A DNA stretch of 64,000 nucleotides, from the NCBI RefSeq assembly GCF_900176345.1, contig NZ_FWXU01000027.1:1-64000 (forward strand). Direction: 5' to 3'. Positions 33,120-42,918 of the stretch are shown here, one piece after another. The position numbers were made by a program, and so were the translations under genes. Positions within the stretch are counted from its first letter, which is position 1. Each line of letters begins with the position of its first letter. Source of the stretch: Rhizobium sp. RU36D (GTDB lineage: Bacteria; Pseudomonadota; Alphaproteobacteria; Rhizobiales; Rhizobiaceae). The notes beneath the pieces were generated by a model. It searched no databases. It was not told the DNA's origin and saw only the letters and a program-made list of their open reading frames with translations.

Positions 33120-34823
33120 ATGTCTGTTTCTACCCCCTCGCGCGATGATTTCGCAGCACTTCTCGAGGAGTCTTTTGCCAAGACCGACCTCGCAGAAGGC
33201 TATGTTACCAAAGGTATCATCACCGCGATCGAAAAGGACGTCGCCATCGTTGACGTCGGCCTGAAGGTCGAAGGCCGCATCGCGCTGAAGGAATTCGGTG
33301 CACGTGCCAAGGACGGCACGCTGAAGGTCGGCGACGAAGTCGAAGTCTATGTCGAGCGCATCGAAAACGCGCTTGGCGAAGCCGTTCTGTCGCGCGAGAA
33401 GGCTCGCCGCGAAGAAAGCTGGATCAAGCTCGAAGCCAAGTTCGAAGCCGGCGAGCGCGTCGAAGGCGTCATCTTCAACCAGGTCAAGGGTGGTTTCACC
33501 GTCGATCTAGATGGTGCCGTTGCCTTCCTGCCGCGTTCACAGGTCGACATCCGCCCGATCCGCGACGTCACCCCGCTGATGCACAACCCGCAGCCCTTCG
33601 AAATCCTCAAGATGGACAAGCGTCGCGGCAACATCGTGGTTTCGCGCCGTACGGTTCTGGAAGAGTCCCGCGCCGAGCAGCGTTCTGAAATCGTTCAGAA
33701 CCTCGAAGAAGGCCAGGTTGTTGACGGCGTCGTCAAGAACATCACCGATTACGGTGCGTTCGTTGACCTCGGCGGCATCGACGGCCTGCTGCACGTGACC
33801 GACATGGCATGGCGCCGCGTCAACCATCCGTCGGAAATCCTGACGATCGGCCAGCAGGTCAAGGTTCAGATCATCCGCATCAACCAGGAAACCCACCGCA
33901 TCTCGCTCGGCATGAAGCAGCTCGAGTCGGATCCGTGGGATGGCATCGCTGCCAAGTATCCGGTTGGCAAGAAGATCTCCGGTACCGTTACCAACATCAC
34001 GGACTACGGCGCATTCGTCGAGCTGGAGCCGGGCATCGAAGGCCTGATCCACATCTCGGAAATGTCCTGGACCAAGAAGAACGTACATCCCGGCAAGATC
34101 CTGTCCACGACGCAGGATGTTGACGTTGTCGTTCTCGAAGTCGATCCGTCCAAGCGCCGCATCTCGCTCGGCCTCAAGCAGACGCTTGAAAATCCGTGGC
34201 AGGCATTCGCTTACGGTCATCCGGCCGGCACCGAAGTCGAAGGCGAAGTCAAGAACAAGACCGAATTCGGCCTGTTCATTGGCCTCGAAGGCGATGTCGA
34301 CGGCATGGTGCACCTCTCCGACCTCGACTGGAACCGTCCGGGCGAGCAGGTCATCGAGGAATACAACAAGGGTGACGTCGTTCGCGCCGTCGTTCTCGAT
34401 GTAGACGTCGACAAGGAGCGCATCTCGCTCGGCATCAAGCAGCTCGGCAAGGACTCGGTCGGCGAAGCTGCTTCGTCCGGCGACCTGCGCAAGAACTCGG
34501 TCGTTTCGTGCGAAGTCATCGCGATCAACGATGGCGGCGTCGAAGTGAAGCTGGTGAACCACGAGGACATCACCTCGTTCATCCGCCGCGCCGACCTGTC
34601 GCGTGACCGTGACGAACAGCGTCCGGAGCGTTTCTCGATCGGCCAGATCGTCGACGCTCGCGTGACCAACTTCTCCAAGAAGGACCGCAAGGTCATGCTG
34701 TCGATCAAGGCTCTCGAGATCGCAGAAGAAAAGGAAGCCGTCGCTCAGTTCGGTTCGTCCGACTCGGGTGCTTCGCTCGGCGACATCCTGGGCGCCGCGC
34801 TCAAGAACCGCAACAACGACTAA
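33120..34823 (+). CDS. rpsA: 30S ribosomal protein S1
   Basis: S1 unwinds and delivers mRNA to the 30S subunit. The 567-aa protein contains the series of S1/OB repeats, seen as GVVKNITDYGAFVDLGGIDG, GTVTNITDYGAFVELEPGIE, GEVKNKTEFGLFIGLEGDVD and further copies, each ending in a 'RISLGxKQ' strand. The ATG at 33120 follows TAGGAG; an in-frame ATG at 33102 adds six residues without a site. It follows cmk and is ended by a strong terminator. Confidence 0.97.
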   Translation: MSVSTPSRDDFAALLEESFAKTDLAEGYVTKGIITAIEKDVAIVDVGLKVEGRIALKEFGARAKDGTLKVGDEVEVYVERIENALGEAVLSREKARREESWIKLEAKFEAGERVEGVIFNQVKGGFTVDLDGAVAFLPRSQVDIRPIRDVTPLMHNPQPFEILKMDKRRGNIVVSRRTVLEESRAEQRSEIVQNLEEGQVVDGVVKNITDYGAFVDLGGIDGLLHVTDMAWRRVNHPSEILTIGQQVKVQIIRINQETHRISLGMKQLESDPWDGIAAKYPVGKKISGTVTNITDYGAFVELEPGIEGLIHISEMSWTKKNVHPGKILSTTQDVDVVVLEVDPSKRRISLGLKQTLENPWQAFAYGHPAGTEVEGEVKNKTEFGLFIGLEGDVDGMVHLSDLDWNRPGEQVIEEYNKGDVVRAVVLDVDVDKERISLGIKQLGKDSVGEAASSGDLRKNSVVSCEVIAINDGGVEVKLVNHEDITSFIRRADLSRDRDEQRPERFSIGQIVDARVTNFSKKDRKVMLSIKALEIAEEKEAVAQFGSSDSGASLGDILGAALKNRNND

Positions 34824-34849
34824 TTTCGGGTTTACGACCTGAAACAGAG

Positions 34850-34879
34850 AACCCGCCGGTTAGCGCCGGCGGGTTTTTT
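34850..34879 (+). terminator. Intrinsic terminator of rpsA
   Basis: AACCCGCCGG (34850-34859) pairs with CCGGCGGGTT (34866-34875), followed by a run of T to 34879. It starts 27 bases after the rpsA stop. Confidence 0.92.
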
Positions 34880-34906
34880 CATGCGCATTTTGTGGGGTCC
34901 ATCGGC

Positions 34907-36640
34907 TCAGGACCAGCCGGCCATGCGCCAGTAGAGATCATTGGCGCGCTCGGCATCGGCGGAAATCCCTGATGGCATATCGGCAGCCACGTCCTCCGTC
35001 GTCTCGGCTGCGGGCTCCTCATCGCGCTGGCGTTGCTGGTTTCCGCCCTCGCCCCGCTCTCCGGAGGCCTGCTGATCCGCGGGTTCCTCGTCGTCCCGGC
35101 GACGCGGCTTTTCACTGGTGGCCTCTTCCTCCGCCTCGTCGGCAAAGAGATAGCTGACCACAGGCAATACGGCGCTGTCGGGCAGGTCGAACGGCGGCCG
35201 CAGGGCGCTGAACTGATCTTCCAAGGCACGCCACTGGCTGAGGATGGTTTCCGGGAAGGAGCGTTGCGTCGGACCGTCCCGATCCATGCTGTCGATGGGT
35301 TCTTCGGGCCAGATGCCCGCTTCGGACGCGCCACGCCTTTTCTGTTCCATGGCTTCCGGTTGGGCCGGCTCGTGGCTCGATGCGGTCAGTCCGTCCATAT
35401 CCTTGACGCCAGCAGCCTGGATGGCTTGGGCCACCAGCGCCCGGCCGGGAGCCTGCGACTGATCCTCGGGCACGAGGTGCAGGAGGCTGTCCACCTCCTG
35501 CCATCCCTTCAAGACGAGCAGGGTGGTTTGCGGTCGATCGATTGACTTGGCCGTGTCGGTGGCGCGGCGCAACTCGCTGCGCGGCGAATACTCCTCCATG
35601 TCGGACAAGGCCGCCTGCGGCATCTCCCGCTCGGTCGATGCGGTCTCGAGGTCAAGTTCGGCCTCGGCATGCGGCGCCGGGTCGGTCGCAGGTTCGGCTT
35701 GCGTCAGCTCTTCAGCGGACGGCGTGGGCAGTTCGGCGGCAAAGCTGCGCTGCAGCAGCACCTGGAGCCCGTGGGCGTCACTGCGTTCGGCGATCAGGCG
35801 TTCCGGCGAGGCGGAGGTCGTTGCCAGCTCGACATCTTCAGGGAGATCGAGCATTTCCTCAGGCGCATCGGCCGCTTGTTCCTGCGCTTCATCGGCGCCT
35901 TCGGACAAAGCTGTCTTCGGTGCGTTCGCTTCCGGCGCGGCCACATCCGATTTCAACGCCGGCTTTGCAGCCGCTGTCGCCGGCGTTGCGGTGTTTTCTG
36001 CTTCGGGCATGGGAAGCGGTGCCGGGGTCGTTGCAGTTTCCGTGGCGTCTGGCGCCGTCAGCTGTTCTGCCGCGGTCGCAGGGCTTGCCGTCCTGGCGGC
36101 TGAGGGTGGATTGTGCGCTTCGCTCTTCGCTTCGGCGGCATTCTGCCGATAGGAAGTGACCACGCTGCGGGCCGCGAGGTCTCGCTCGGCGGTGCGTGCC
36201 AGTTCGATCAGCATGGACAGCTTGGCGGCGTCGGCGCCCTCAGGATTTTTCAGCGCTGCCAGAAGCATGCGCAACTGGGCACCGGAGAGGGCCCGAGCCA
36301 GCTGACCCTCCAGCTTGACACGCTGGGACAGCGGCAGGGCAGCGATTGCCTCTGCAAGGCGCATGGCGAAGGCCAGCGATGATTCGCCTTCCTTGCGGGT
36401 AACGTCGATGGCCGAACCAAACACTTCCGCCAGCATGGCGAGGTTTTCGGCCATGCGCTCGCGCCCCGACAAGAGAAGCATGTTGAGGCGTGCGGCAACG
36501 GCGCTCTGGTCCAGGGCAGACGGCGCCACCATCTGCGGCGCAGCCGCGTTTGCGTGAGCACCACCCGCGATCTCGATCAGTGGCCGCTGCTCTTGATAGG
36601 AAATCTGAGAACTGGGAACCGAAATGACCGGAGGCAGCAT
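34907..36640 (-). CDS. Ala/Glu-rich low-complexity hypothetical protein (577 aa)
   Basis: A helical N-terminal region (about residues 45-165) with MLLLSGRERMAENLAMLAEV is followed by about 330 residues of Ala/Pro/Glu/Thr-rich low complexity and a short ordered C-terminus ending in ANDLYWRMAGWS. There is no signal peptide, membrane segment or catalytic motif. The composition looks like a secreted or flagellum-associated length-control type protein, but there is no proof. GGGAGAGAG precedes the ATG. It converges on rpsA. Confidence 0.6.
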   Translation of the reverse strand: MLPPVISVPSSQISYQEQRPLIEIAGGAHANAAAPQMVAPSALDQSAVAARLNMLLLSGRERMAENLAMLAEVFGSAIDVTRKEGESSLAFAMRLAEAIAALPLSQRVKLEGQLARALSGAQLRMLLAALKNPEGADAAKLSMLIELARTAERDLAARSVVTSYRQNAAEAKSEAHNPPSAARTASPATAAEQLTAPDATETATTPAPLPMPEAENTATPATAAAKPALKSDVAAPEANAPKTALSEGADEAQEQAADAPEEMLDLPEDVELATTSASPERLIAERSDAHGLQVLLQRSFAAELPTPSAEELTQAEPATDPAPHAEAELDLETASTEREMPQAALSDMEEYSPRSELRRATDTAKSIDRPQTTLLVLKGWQEVDSLLHLVPEDQSQAPGRALVAQAIQAAGVKDMDGLTASSHEPAQPEAMEQKRRGASEAGIWPEEPIDSMDRDGPTQRSFPETILSQWRALEDQFSALRPPFDLPDSAVLPVVSYLFADEAEEEATSEKPRRRDDEEPADQQASGERGEGGNQQRQRDEEPAAETTEDVAADMPSGISADAERANDLYWRMAGWS

Positions 36641-36889
36641 AGCTCTCTCCCGCGTGGCTGAAGTCTTGGGGAATCAGGGGTAAAAGCGTCCGCTCATGCG
36701 GCCGGCGCGGTATGGCGGAATATCGCCTCGATTCGCGCTCTACTTGTTACCGTTCAGATTGCCTGGAAATGGTTAATAAATTGCTAACCATTAATCGCTA
36801 CGGGGTGCTTGCCGCCTCCTGACGCCTCGCGTAGCCTTCGCGCAAACCCCGATTCACGTCAGGGCGATCGTCGATAGTGGAACCGCGTC

Positions 36890-38284
36890 ATGAACCTGGC
36901 AAATCCGATACTGAATGCCGATAGCTACAAGCTCGGCCACTACCTGCAATATCCGCCAGGTACGCGCGCCGTCAGCGCCTATATAACGACGCGGGGCATG
37001 TCGTCATGGCCCGAGGTGGTGTTTTTCGGGCTGCAGATGTTCCTCAAGGACTATCTGAGCAAGCCCTTCACCAAGGCCGATATCGACGAAGCGGAAGAGA
37101 TCGCCCGCTTGCATGGCCAGCCCTTCAACCGGGAAGGCTGGGAGCATATCCTCAAAGAATATGGCGGTTACCTGCCTCTGCGCATCGAGGCCCTGCCGGA
37201 GGGAAGTGTGGTGCGCCGCGACGTGCCGATGGTGCAGGTGGTCAATACCGATCCGAAATCGGCCTGGCTGACATCCTATATCGAAACCGCACTTCTGCGC
37301 GCCGTCTGGTATCCCTCGTCCGTTGCGAGCACCGCAAGGCGTGTTCGGCAGGCGATCCAGCCGTTCCTGGAGAAGAGTTGCGTCGAGCCTGAAAAGCTGG
37401 CGATTACGCGGCTAACGGATTTCGGGGCACGAGGTGTAACCTCGCTCGAACAGGCCGGCATCGGCGGCGCGGCGCATCTCACGCAGTTCAACCAGACCGA
37501 TACGCTGAGCGGCGTGTTGTATGCGCGCAAATACTACGGCGCCGAAATGGCCGGACTATCGATGCCGGCCTCGGAACACACGACCATGACCGCCTGGGGC
37601 CAGGATCGCGAGATCGAGGCCTTTTCCGGCATGATCGACAATTTCGCGTCCTTCGGTCACTACTCTGTCGTGTCCGACAGCTACGACATTTACAACGCGG
37701 TTGCCGAAATCTGGGGCAAGAAACTGCAAACGAAAGTTCGCGCCGCCGGCGGCACGCTGGTGGTCAGGCCCGATAGCGGCGACCCGATCGACACGCCGGT
37801 CCAGGTCGTGGCACAGCTTGCCTATGCCTTCGGAACCCATCTCAATGCCAAGGGCTATAAGGTGCTGGACGATAATGTCCGGGTGCTGCAATCCGACGGC
37901 CTGTCGCTACAGGACATGACGATGATCCTCGGGCGGCTTGAGGGCATGGGCTTTTCCGCCGAGAACATCTCCTTCGGCATGGGGACCACACTCTTGCAGA
38001 AGGTCAGCCGCGATACCTATTCCTTCACCATGAAGGGCAGTGCGGTCGAGGATGCCAACGGAAAGTGGCGCGATATCACGCGGCGGCCCGCCAGCCTCAG
38101 GGAGCGGCTGCCCAGCGCCGGCCGGCAGGCCGTTATACAGGATGGCCGTGATATCCTGGGCATACCGCTTCAGGAACTCGGCAGCCGGCCGAACCTGTTG
38201 CAGCCCGTGTTCGAGAACGGCGAACTGCTGAAGGACTGGGGGTTCGAAGAAATCCGCGAGCGCATCAAGGCCGCGGGTCTCTGA
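36890..38284 (+). CDS. Nicotinamide/nicotinate phosphoribosyltransferase (NAMPT-type)
   Basis: The N-terminus NPILNADSYKLGHYLQYPPG is the signature of the NAMPT branch. DFGARG, SMPASEHTTM, VVSDSYDIY and VVRPDSGDP supply the phosphoribosyl-pyrophosphate and base sites, and FGMGTTLLQKVSRDT is the conserved later segment. The enzyme makes nicotinamide mononucleotide from nicotinamide (or the nicotinate equivalent) in NAD salvage. Its 464 aa is slightly shorter than animal NAMPT. No other NAD gene adjoins it, so substrate choice is not settled by context. Confidence 0.88.
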   Translation: MNLANPILNADSYKLGHYLQYPPGTRAVSAYITTRGMSSWPEVVFFGLQMFLKDYLSKPFTKADIDEAEEIARLHGQPFNREGWEHILKEYGGYLPLRIEALPEGSVVRRDVPMVQVVNTDPKSAWLTSYIETALLRAVWYPSSVASTARRVRQAIQPFLEKSCVEPEKLAITRLTDFGARGVTSLEQAGIGGAAHLTQFNQTDTLSGVLYARKYYGAEMAGLSMPASEHTTMTAWGQDREIEAFSGMIDNFASFGHYSVVSDSYDIYNAVAEIWGKKLQTKVRAAGGTLVVRPDSGDPIDTPVQVVAQLAYAFGTHLNAKGYKVLDDNVRVLQSDGLSLQDMTMILGRLEGMGFSAENISFGMGTTLLQKVSRDTYSFTMKGSAVEDANGKWRDITRRPASLRERLPSAGRQAVIQDGRDILGIPLQELGSRPNLLQPVFENGELLKDWGFEEIRERIKAAGL

Positions 38285-38302
38285 CCGGCTACCTCAACCC
38301 TC

Positions 38303-38635
38303 TCACGGGGAGAGATTGCGGAACATCCGGTAAAGACCGTTGTCGTCGGAATTGCAGGCGGTAATCGCGTCTTCTTCCCGCGTGTCCTGCTCGTAAAGCT
38401 CGGGCGGCATGGCATCCAGCCAGTTGGCGGGGACGCGCATCCAGTTTTCCTGGTCCATGGACGGCATGTCTGCCTCGTATGGGTAGCCTGCATCCGACAT
38501 GACAGGATAATCGGAAACCGGGGCGGAGAGCATACCGGCAAGACCGCCGCCGGATGCTGTCGTTTCATTCTGTTCACCGTGGTTGGAAGCAAGCAAAGAT
38601 ACGACGTCCAACATCGGCGAGGCTGCATCCATCAT
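38303..38635 (-). CDS. Hypothetical 110-aa acidic protein
   Basis: The protein is acidic and Met-rich, with segments MDQENWMRVPANWLDAMPPE and YEQDTREEDAITACNS. I see no domain, signal peptide or membrane helix. The start could be either of two adjacent ATGs (38635 or 38632), and the ribosome site is weak. The stop lies just beyond the NAMPT gene with which it converges. Probably real but poorly supported. Confidence 0.4.
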   Translation of the reverse strand: MMDAASPMLDVVSLLASNHGEQNETTASGGGLAGMLSAPVSDYPVMSDAGYPYEADMPSMDQENWMRVPANWLDAMPPELYEQDTREEDAITACNSDDNGLYRMFRNLSP

Positions 38636-38811
38636 GGTTGCGCTGTTCCATGGCTAGTGCGCCGAAGCGCTTATGACCCTTTATATTTCGGACCTTTGAT
38701 ACAACCTGACTGGTTAACACGAGGTTGATCGGAGCCCGTATCGGCTCCATCTCTTGCGTGAAAATTGACATCGTGCATTCTTGAAAACGCGTCTTTTCCG
38801 GAGGAACTGGC

Positions 38812-39132
38812 ATGACGCTTAAGCCACCGCAGAATCTCAGCTTTTCCAGCTCAGGCCGCTTCGATCCGCTGGCTTATGAACTCATGGCGGAGAAAGCCGA
38901 CGCGCTTGGCCGCAGCGGGCAAAAGGTTGAGGCGGCGCTGAAGGCGCTCAAGGCCGGCGATCCGGCTGGTGATCCCCAGGTCTATGAAAAATTGCTGGCG
39001 GACGCCGCAGACCACGTCTGGGCCTTCTTCATTCAGCGGGAAATATGCGGATTTCGCAATCAGGCGGATGCTGTACGCCGTTACGAGATTCCGGCCGAAG
39101 TCATGGGTCGGCTCGGTGTGTCGCGGCGCTGA
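38812..39132 (+). CDS. DUF6665 family protein
   Basis: The 106-aa protein has YELMAEKADALGRSGQKVEA, then ADHVWAFFIQREICGFRNQ and EIPAEVMGRLGV. This series of a helical pair, a 'VWAFF-QRE-CG-R' core and a final 'Y-IP-(E)V-xRLG' matches DUF6665, found in Rhizobiales. Function unknown. GGAGGAACTGGC precedes the ATG. It converges on the next gene with 6 bases between the stops. Confidence 0.75.
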   Translation: MTLKPPQNLSFSSSGRFDPLAYELMAEKADALGRSGQKVEAALKALKAGDPAGDPQVYEKLLADAADHVWAFFIQREICGFRNQADAVRRYEIPAEVMGRLGVSRR

Positions 39133-39138
39133 GACAGC

Positions 39139-40185
39139 TCAGGCTGCTTCAGGGAGGCGTTTCTTCAGCAGGGAATACAAGCCGATCTCATCGACCTGGA
39201 CGGGCAATATGTCCGGCTGAAGCGCTTGTTCGGCCTGCTGGTCCTCGATCATCTCGGCCTGGCTGGCCGTCACCTGGGCCGCGCCTTCGCTATCGGGTTC
39301 GCCTGATGTTACCGGCTCCGCCTGCTCTTCTGCGGTGGGCTCTGCGTCCGTTGACTCGCCTTCGGTCTCGACAAGCTCGATCTGCTCGGCTGCGGCCGCG
39401 AGAAGCTGCAGCATGTCAGTCGGATCAATCGACGGTATGCCCTCGACGGCGCCCTCAGGCAGTTTGGCCGCGAGGTCATTCTGCTTCTCCAGAACATCCT
39501 GAGCTTTCTGAACGTCTTCAAGCTTCTGGGAAGCCTCGGCGCTCGCGATATCCTGCACCCGTTCGGCCCGGGTCTCGGAGTCCTCGACGCGGGTCGGATC
39601 GGAATATTGCGGGCCGAGCTTCAGTTCCGCCAGGGTTTTCGGATCGGCAATATCCTCGAGCCGCTGCAGGACCCTGCGGCTATCGGACAGGCCAGAGCCA
39701 TTGCCCGCCTTGCGCTCCAGGGCATCCTTCAGGCGATCATTGTCCGTGCCGTAGGGGTTCTTGATAGACGCGACCAGCTGATCCAGCGTGATATTGAGCT
39801 CATCAAGGGCCAGATCCTTGGCTATCTGTCGTTTTGCGGAATCGCCCAGACTCTTGAGCGCTTCCTCGAAGGCGCTGCCCAGACCATAGGAAGACTTGGC
39901 TTCCTCGACATCGATACCAAGCTTCTCGCCGAGTTGCTCGATGAGATCCATGCGCATCTCATTGATATCGACCTGACCTTGGCCGAACAGCGCCTGGGCA
40001 ATCTTCTCCTTGGCGCGCTTAGCCTCTTCGCTCGCGGAAATCTTGGCTTCAACGAGCGGATCGGTCTTGGGCTTGGGGGAATTCCGCTCGGCCTCTTCCT
40101 TGCGGCGCTGCTCCATGTCTTCCAGCAGCGACTGCATGACATTAGTGGCAACCTGGCCGAAGGCCTGTTGTGTGGGCAGAAGCAT
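39139..40185 (-). CDS. Charged helical hypothetical protein (348 aa)
   Basis: The N-terminal third is a charged coiled coil (MQSLLEDMEQRRKEEAERN...), the middle is helical with NITLDQLVASIKNPYGTDND, and the C-terminal third is an acidic Ala/Glu/Gln-rich region ending in GLYSLLKKRLPEAA. There is no signal peptide or catalytic motif. It resembles the 577-aa protein at 34907 in composition only. GAGGAAATCCC precedes the ATG at 40185. Confidence 0.6.
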   Translation of the reverse strand: MLLPTQQAFGQVATNVMQSLLEDMEQRRKEEAERNSPKPKTDPLVEAKISASEEAKRAKEKIAQALFGQGQVDINEMRMDLIEQLGEKLGIDVEEAKSSYGLGSAFEEALKSLGDSAKRQIAKDLALDELNITLDQLVASIKNPYGTDNDRLKDALERKAGNGSGLSDSRRVLQRLEDIADPKTLAELKLGPQYSDPTRVEDSETRAERVQDIASAEASQKLEDVQKAQDVLEKQNDLAAKLPEGAVEGIPSIDPTDMLQLLAAAAEQIELVETEGESTDAEPTAEEQAEPVTSGEPDSEGAAQVTASQAEMIEDQQAEQALQPDILPVQVDEIGLYSLLKKRLPEAA

Positions 40186-40290
40186 GGGATTTCCTCGCGC
40201 GCAGCAAGACGATTTGCAACCTAACGTCGCCTGTCGTGCTTAATGTTGCGTAAACGGAGGCCGCGAGATCATGCCGCAAAGGCGTTCGGA

Positions 40291-40917
40291 TCAGCTATGG
40301 GCGAAAATATCGGTTTCTTCCCAGCCCAAGAGGTCCAGCTTGGAGCGCGTCGGCAGGAAGGCGAAACACGCCGCCGCATGCTCCATCCGGCCATCACGCA
40401 CGAGCCGCTCGGTCAACCGGTCGCGAAGGGCGTGGAGATGCAGCACATCGGACGCGGCATATTCAAGCTGGGCGGGTGACAGTTTTTCCGCGGCCCAGTC
40501 CGAGGACTGCTGCGCCTTGGAAATGTCGACATCGAGCAGTTCCTTGAGATTGTCCTTCAGCCCGTGGCGGTCGGTATAGGTCCGGCAAAGCCGCGAGGCG
40601 ATCTTGGTGCAGAAGACCGGTTGCGCCGTCACGCCAAAGGTATGGAACAGTACGGCGATGTCGAATCGCCCGTAGTGGAAGATTTTCTGCTTGGTCTCAT
40701 CCGCCAGCAGACCGACCAGGTTCGGCGCCGCCTTCTGGCCGGCGGCAATACGGATCACGTCGGCCGTTCCATCGCCAGGCGAAAGCTGGACGACGCAGAG
40801 GCGGTCGCGACGCGGAACAAGGCCAAGGGTCTCTGTGTCGATCGCAACGGCACCGGTATAGCGGGCGGCGTCCGCCTCGGAAATATCGCCTTCGTGATAG
40901 CGGATTGTCGCGGCCAT
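40291..40917 (-). CDS. rnd: Ribonuclease D-type 3'-5' exonuclease
   Basis: DEDDy exonuclease motifs are clear: AVAIDTETLGLV (Exo I, D-x-E), FHYGRFDIAVLF (Exo II), and QLEYAASDVLHLHAL (Exo III, Y-x-x-x-D). The enzyme trims RNA 3' ends, including tRNA precursors. At 208 aa it has the exonuclease domain but lacks the HRDC domains of full RNase D, the short form common in alphaproteobacteria. GGAG precedes the ATG. Confidence 0.88.
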   Translation of the reverse strand: MAATIRYHEGDISEADAARYTGAVAIDTETLGLVPRRDRLCVVQLSPGDGTADVIRIAAGQKAAPNLVGLLADETKQKIFHYGRFDIAVLFHTFGVTAQPVFCTKIASRLCRTYTDRHGLKDNLKELLDVDISKAQQSSDWAAEKLSPAQLEYAASDVLHLHALRDRLTERLVRDGRMEHAAACFAFLPTRSKLDLLGWEETDIFAHS

Positions 40918-40996
40918 CTGGAACTCCTGATCTCATCTTGCGTCATCGGGTGATAGCCGAAAGATGAGGCAGGCTCCACCGCTTTCCCGGCGACTG

Positions 40997-42517
40997 TCAG
41001 CTGATTGTCGGACGAGACACGGGACCTGAGGGAGTGAGCGCCGTGAAGGCAAGCGTCTGGTCCAGGTGTGTTGCCCTGAGCGACAGCAGCTTCTCCGCAT
41101 AGGTGAGACGCACGCCGAGATAGGCGGGGTCCTCCGCCCGGTTGACCAATTCCTGGGGATCGGACCGCAGGTCGAACAGCAGTGGGCGAAGCCCGGCGAA
41201 ATGCACGTATTTGAAATCGGCATCCCGGATGACGGCCAGGTTGCACTCGGCAGAGCCCAGACCGAAGGCCCATTCCTGGTCACCATTCACGACATCGCGG
41301 AAATCGAATTCCCAGAAGGCCGCGTCCCGCCAGTTCTCCGGCGATCCGCCCGAGAGAAAAGCCTGTAGCGAAGCGCCGTCGATATGGTTTTCCGGCTTCG
41401 TTTCCATGTAGTCGCAGATCGTCGGCATGAGGTCGGCGGCCGATGTAAAGTGGTCGACGACCCCAGCCCGTGCCTTCTTCCCGGCCGGCTTGATGACCAA
41501 GGGCAGGTGATAGGATGCGTCGAAGAACCCGCCCTTGCCCAGACTCCAGTGATCCCCCATCATCTCCCCGTGATCGGAGGTGAAGATTACCATTGTGTTG
41601 TCCCATTGGCGGCTTGCCTTGAGCGCCTGGACGATGCGACCGAACTGCGCATCGACCTCCGTGATCATGCCGTAATAGATCGCGCGGATCCGATCAAAAT
41701 CGGCGGCGTTCCAGTCCGAAACCATGCCCGTCGCCCCGGCGACGAAGTGTGTCTTCTGCATGCCGTGCATCCCGTATGCGACGATCGGATGCAGCGCCGA
41801 TTCCGCCGCCCGCTCCGCGCTACGATGATAGGCAGGCCCGTCGCCCGGCGCATACATGCTGTTATAGGGTTCCGGCACGCAGAAGGGCGGATGCGGGCGC
41901 AAGAACGAGATATGCGCGAACCAGTTCGAATCCTGTTCCGGCAACCAGCGCAGGAAGGCATCGGTCATGAAGGCCGTCTGGGTTTCGTCCGCCTGATAGG
42001 CGGGTGGCATGGTGTTGACGTCGGGCAGACCGGGGCCGCCGGTCTGGTGAACCGACCGATCCGCACTGATGCTGTGGCCCCGTTGCCGCAACCAGCTCAG
42101 CCACTGCTTTTCGCTTTCGATCAGGATCTGCCCGACCGTGAACCCCGGCAAAACGCCTTCATAGCTCGTCAGATGCGGGTCATTGGGATGCAGCCGGCGC
42201 GGATCGGGCGAGACATCGGTATAGCCGAACAGCGTCGGGTCGTAGCCGGCCCTGCGAGCAGCAAGCGCCACATTGTCAAAGCGAGCATCGAGCGGCGTTC
42301 CGTTGCGGCAGACCCGGTGGTTCATCTGGTAAAGCCCCGTATAGATCGAGGCCCGGGCGGGGGAACAGGGGGCCGCTCCGGCATAGTGGCGGCGAAACAA
42401 GGTGCCTTCGGCGGCCAGCGCATCGACATGCGGCGTGCGAACCGTGGGATGCCCAATTGCTGACAGACAATCTCCACGCCATTGGTCGGCCGTGATCAGC
42501 AGAATATTGGGCTTCAT
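40997..42517 (-). CDS. Phosphonate monoester hydrolase/sulfatase family enzyme
   Basis: The N-terminal KPNILLITADQWRGDCLSA and the C-x-P-x-R motif (APCSPARASIYTG, Cys51, converted to formylglycine) define the sulfatase branch of the alkaline-phosphatase superfamily. FTSDHGEMMGDH supplies metal ligands. Long stretches, such as GLYQMNHRVCRNGTPLD, FLRPHPPF, and FEFDFRDV/YVHFAGLRPLLFDLR, resemble the rhizobial phosphonate monoester hydrolase. Length of 506 aa is close to that family. The ATG at 42517 matches the family start; the frame extends to 42607 without support. Single gene. Confidence 0.8.
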   Translation of the reverse strand: MKPNILLITADQWRGDCLSAIGHPTVRTPHVDALAAEGTLFRRHYAGAAPCSPARASIYTGLYQMNHRVCRNGTPLDARFDNVALAARRAGYDPTLFGYTDVSPDPRRLHPNDPHLTSYEGVLPGFTVGQILIESEKQWLSWLRQRGHSISADRSVHQTGGPGLPDVNTMPPAYQADETQTAFMTDAFLRWLPEQDSNWFAHISFLRPHPPFCVPEPYNSMYAPGDGPAYHRSAERAAESALHPIVAYGMHGMQKTHFVAGATGMVSDWNAADFDRIRAIYYGMITEVDAQFGRIVQALKASRQWDNTMVIFTSDHGEMMGDHWSLGKGGFFDASYHLPLVIKPAGKKARAGVVDHFTSAADLMPTICDYMETKPENHIDGASLQAFLSGGSPENWRDAAFWEFDFRDVVNGDQEWAFGLGSAECNLAVIRDADFKYVHFAGLRPLLFDLRSDPQELVNRAEDPAYLGVRLTYAEKLLSLRATHLDQTLAFTALTPSGPVSRPTIS

Positions 42518-42918
42518 GTGATGTAACCTAGGCTCAGCGTTGACGGCTCCCCGACCGACGGCGAAATGTGTGACAGACCTCGCCGGCAAGCAATCAAAAA
42601 CTGCCATTCACCCATTTTTGAGCATTTGCCGCAGCGCCGCATGGGCCTGTCGGCCAGCCGCCCGCGGCCGGTCTGGCGCAAGCCGCTGGTCCGGAACTCG
42701 TATCCTCGGCTGCTTGCCTGCGCCGTGATGTCGCGGCCCGTTGTCGGCTGCGCTGCAGAGCCTTGTCGGTATCTATCTGATAAATAATGATTTGTTCTTA
42801 GTTTCGCTGCAGAGGCGGCGAGGAACCGCGGCTCTGACAGCTATGCGCAAATGGAAGTGCTGCATTGCAGCAATCGCCGTAGCCAAATCAGACGGATGCA
42901 AGTACATATAAATCATCG
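42518..42918 (+). other. 401-base stretch before the sRNA, no gene seen
   Basis: Short frames here have no family signature. The right end supplies the promoter of the small RNA: a TATAAA -10 at 42907-42912, with no convincing -35. No repeats of note otherwise. Confidence 0.45.

Noticed and set aside
35523..36159. Long plus-strand frames opposite the 577-aa protein
   Set aside because: They are Ser/Arg-rich shadows of a GC-rich, Ala/Glu-rich coding region on the minus strand.
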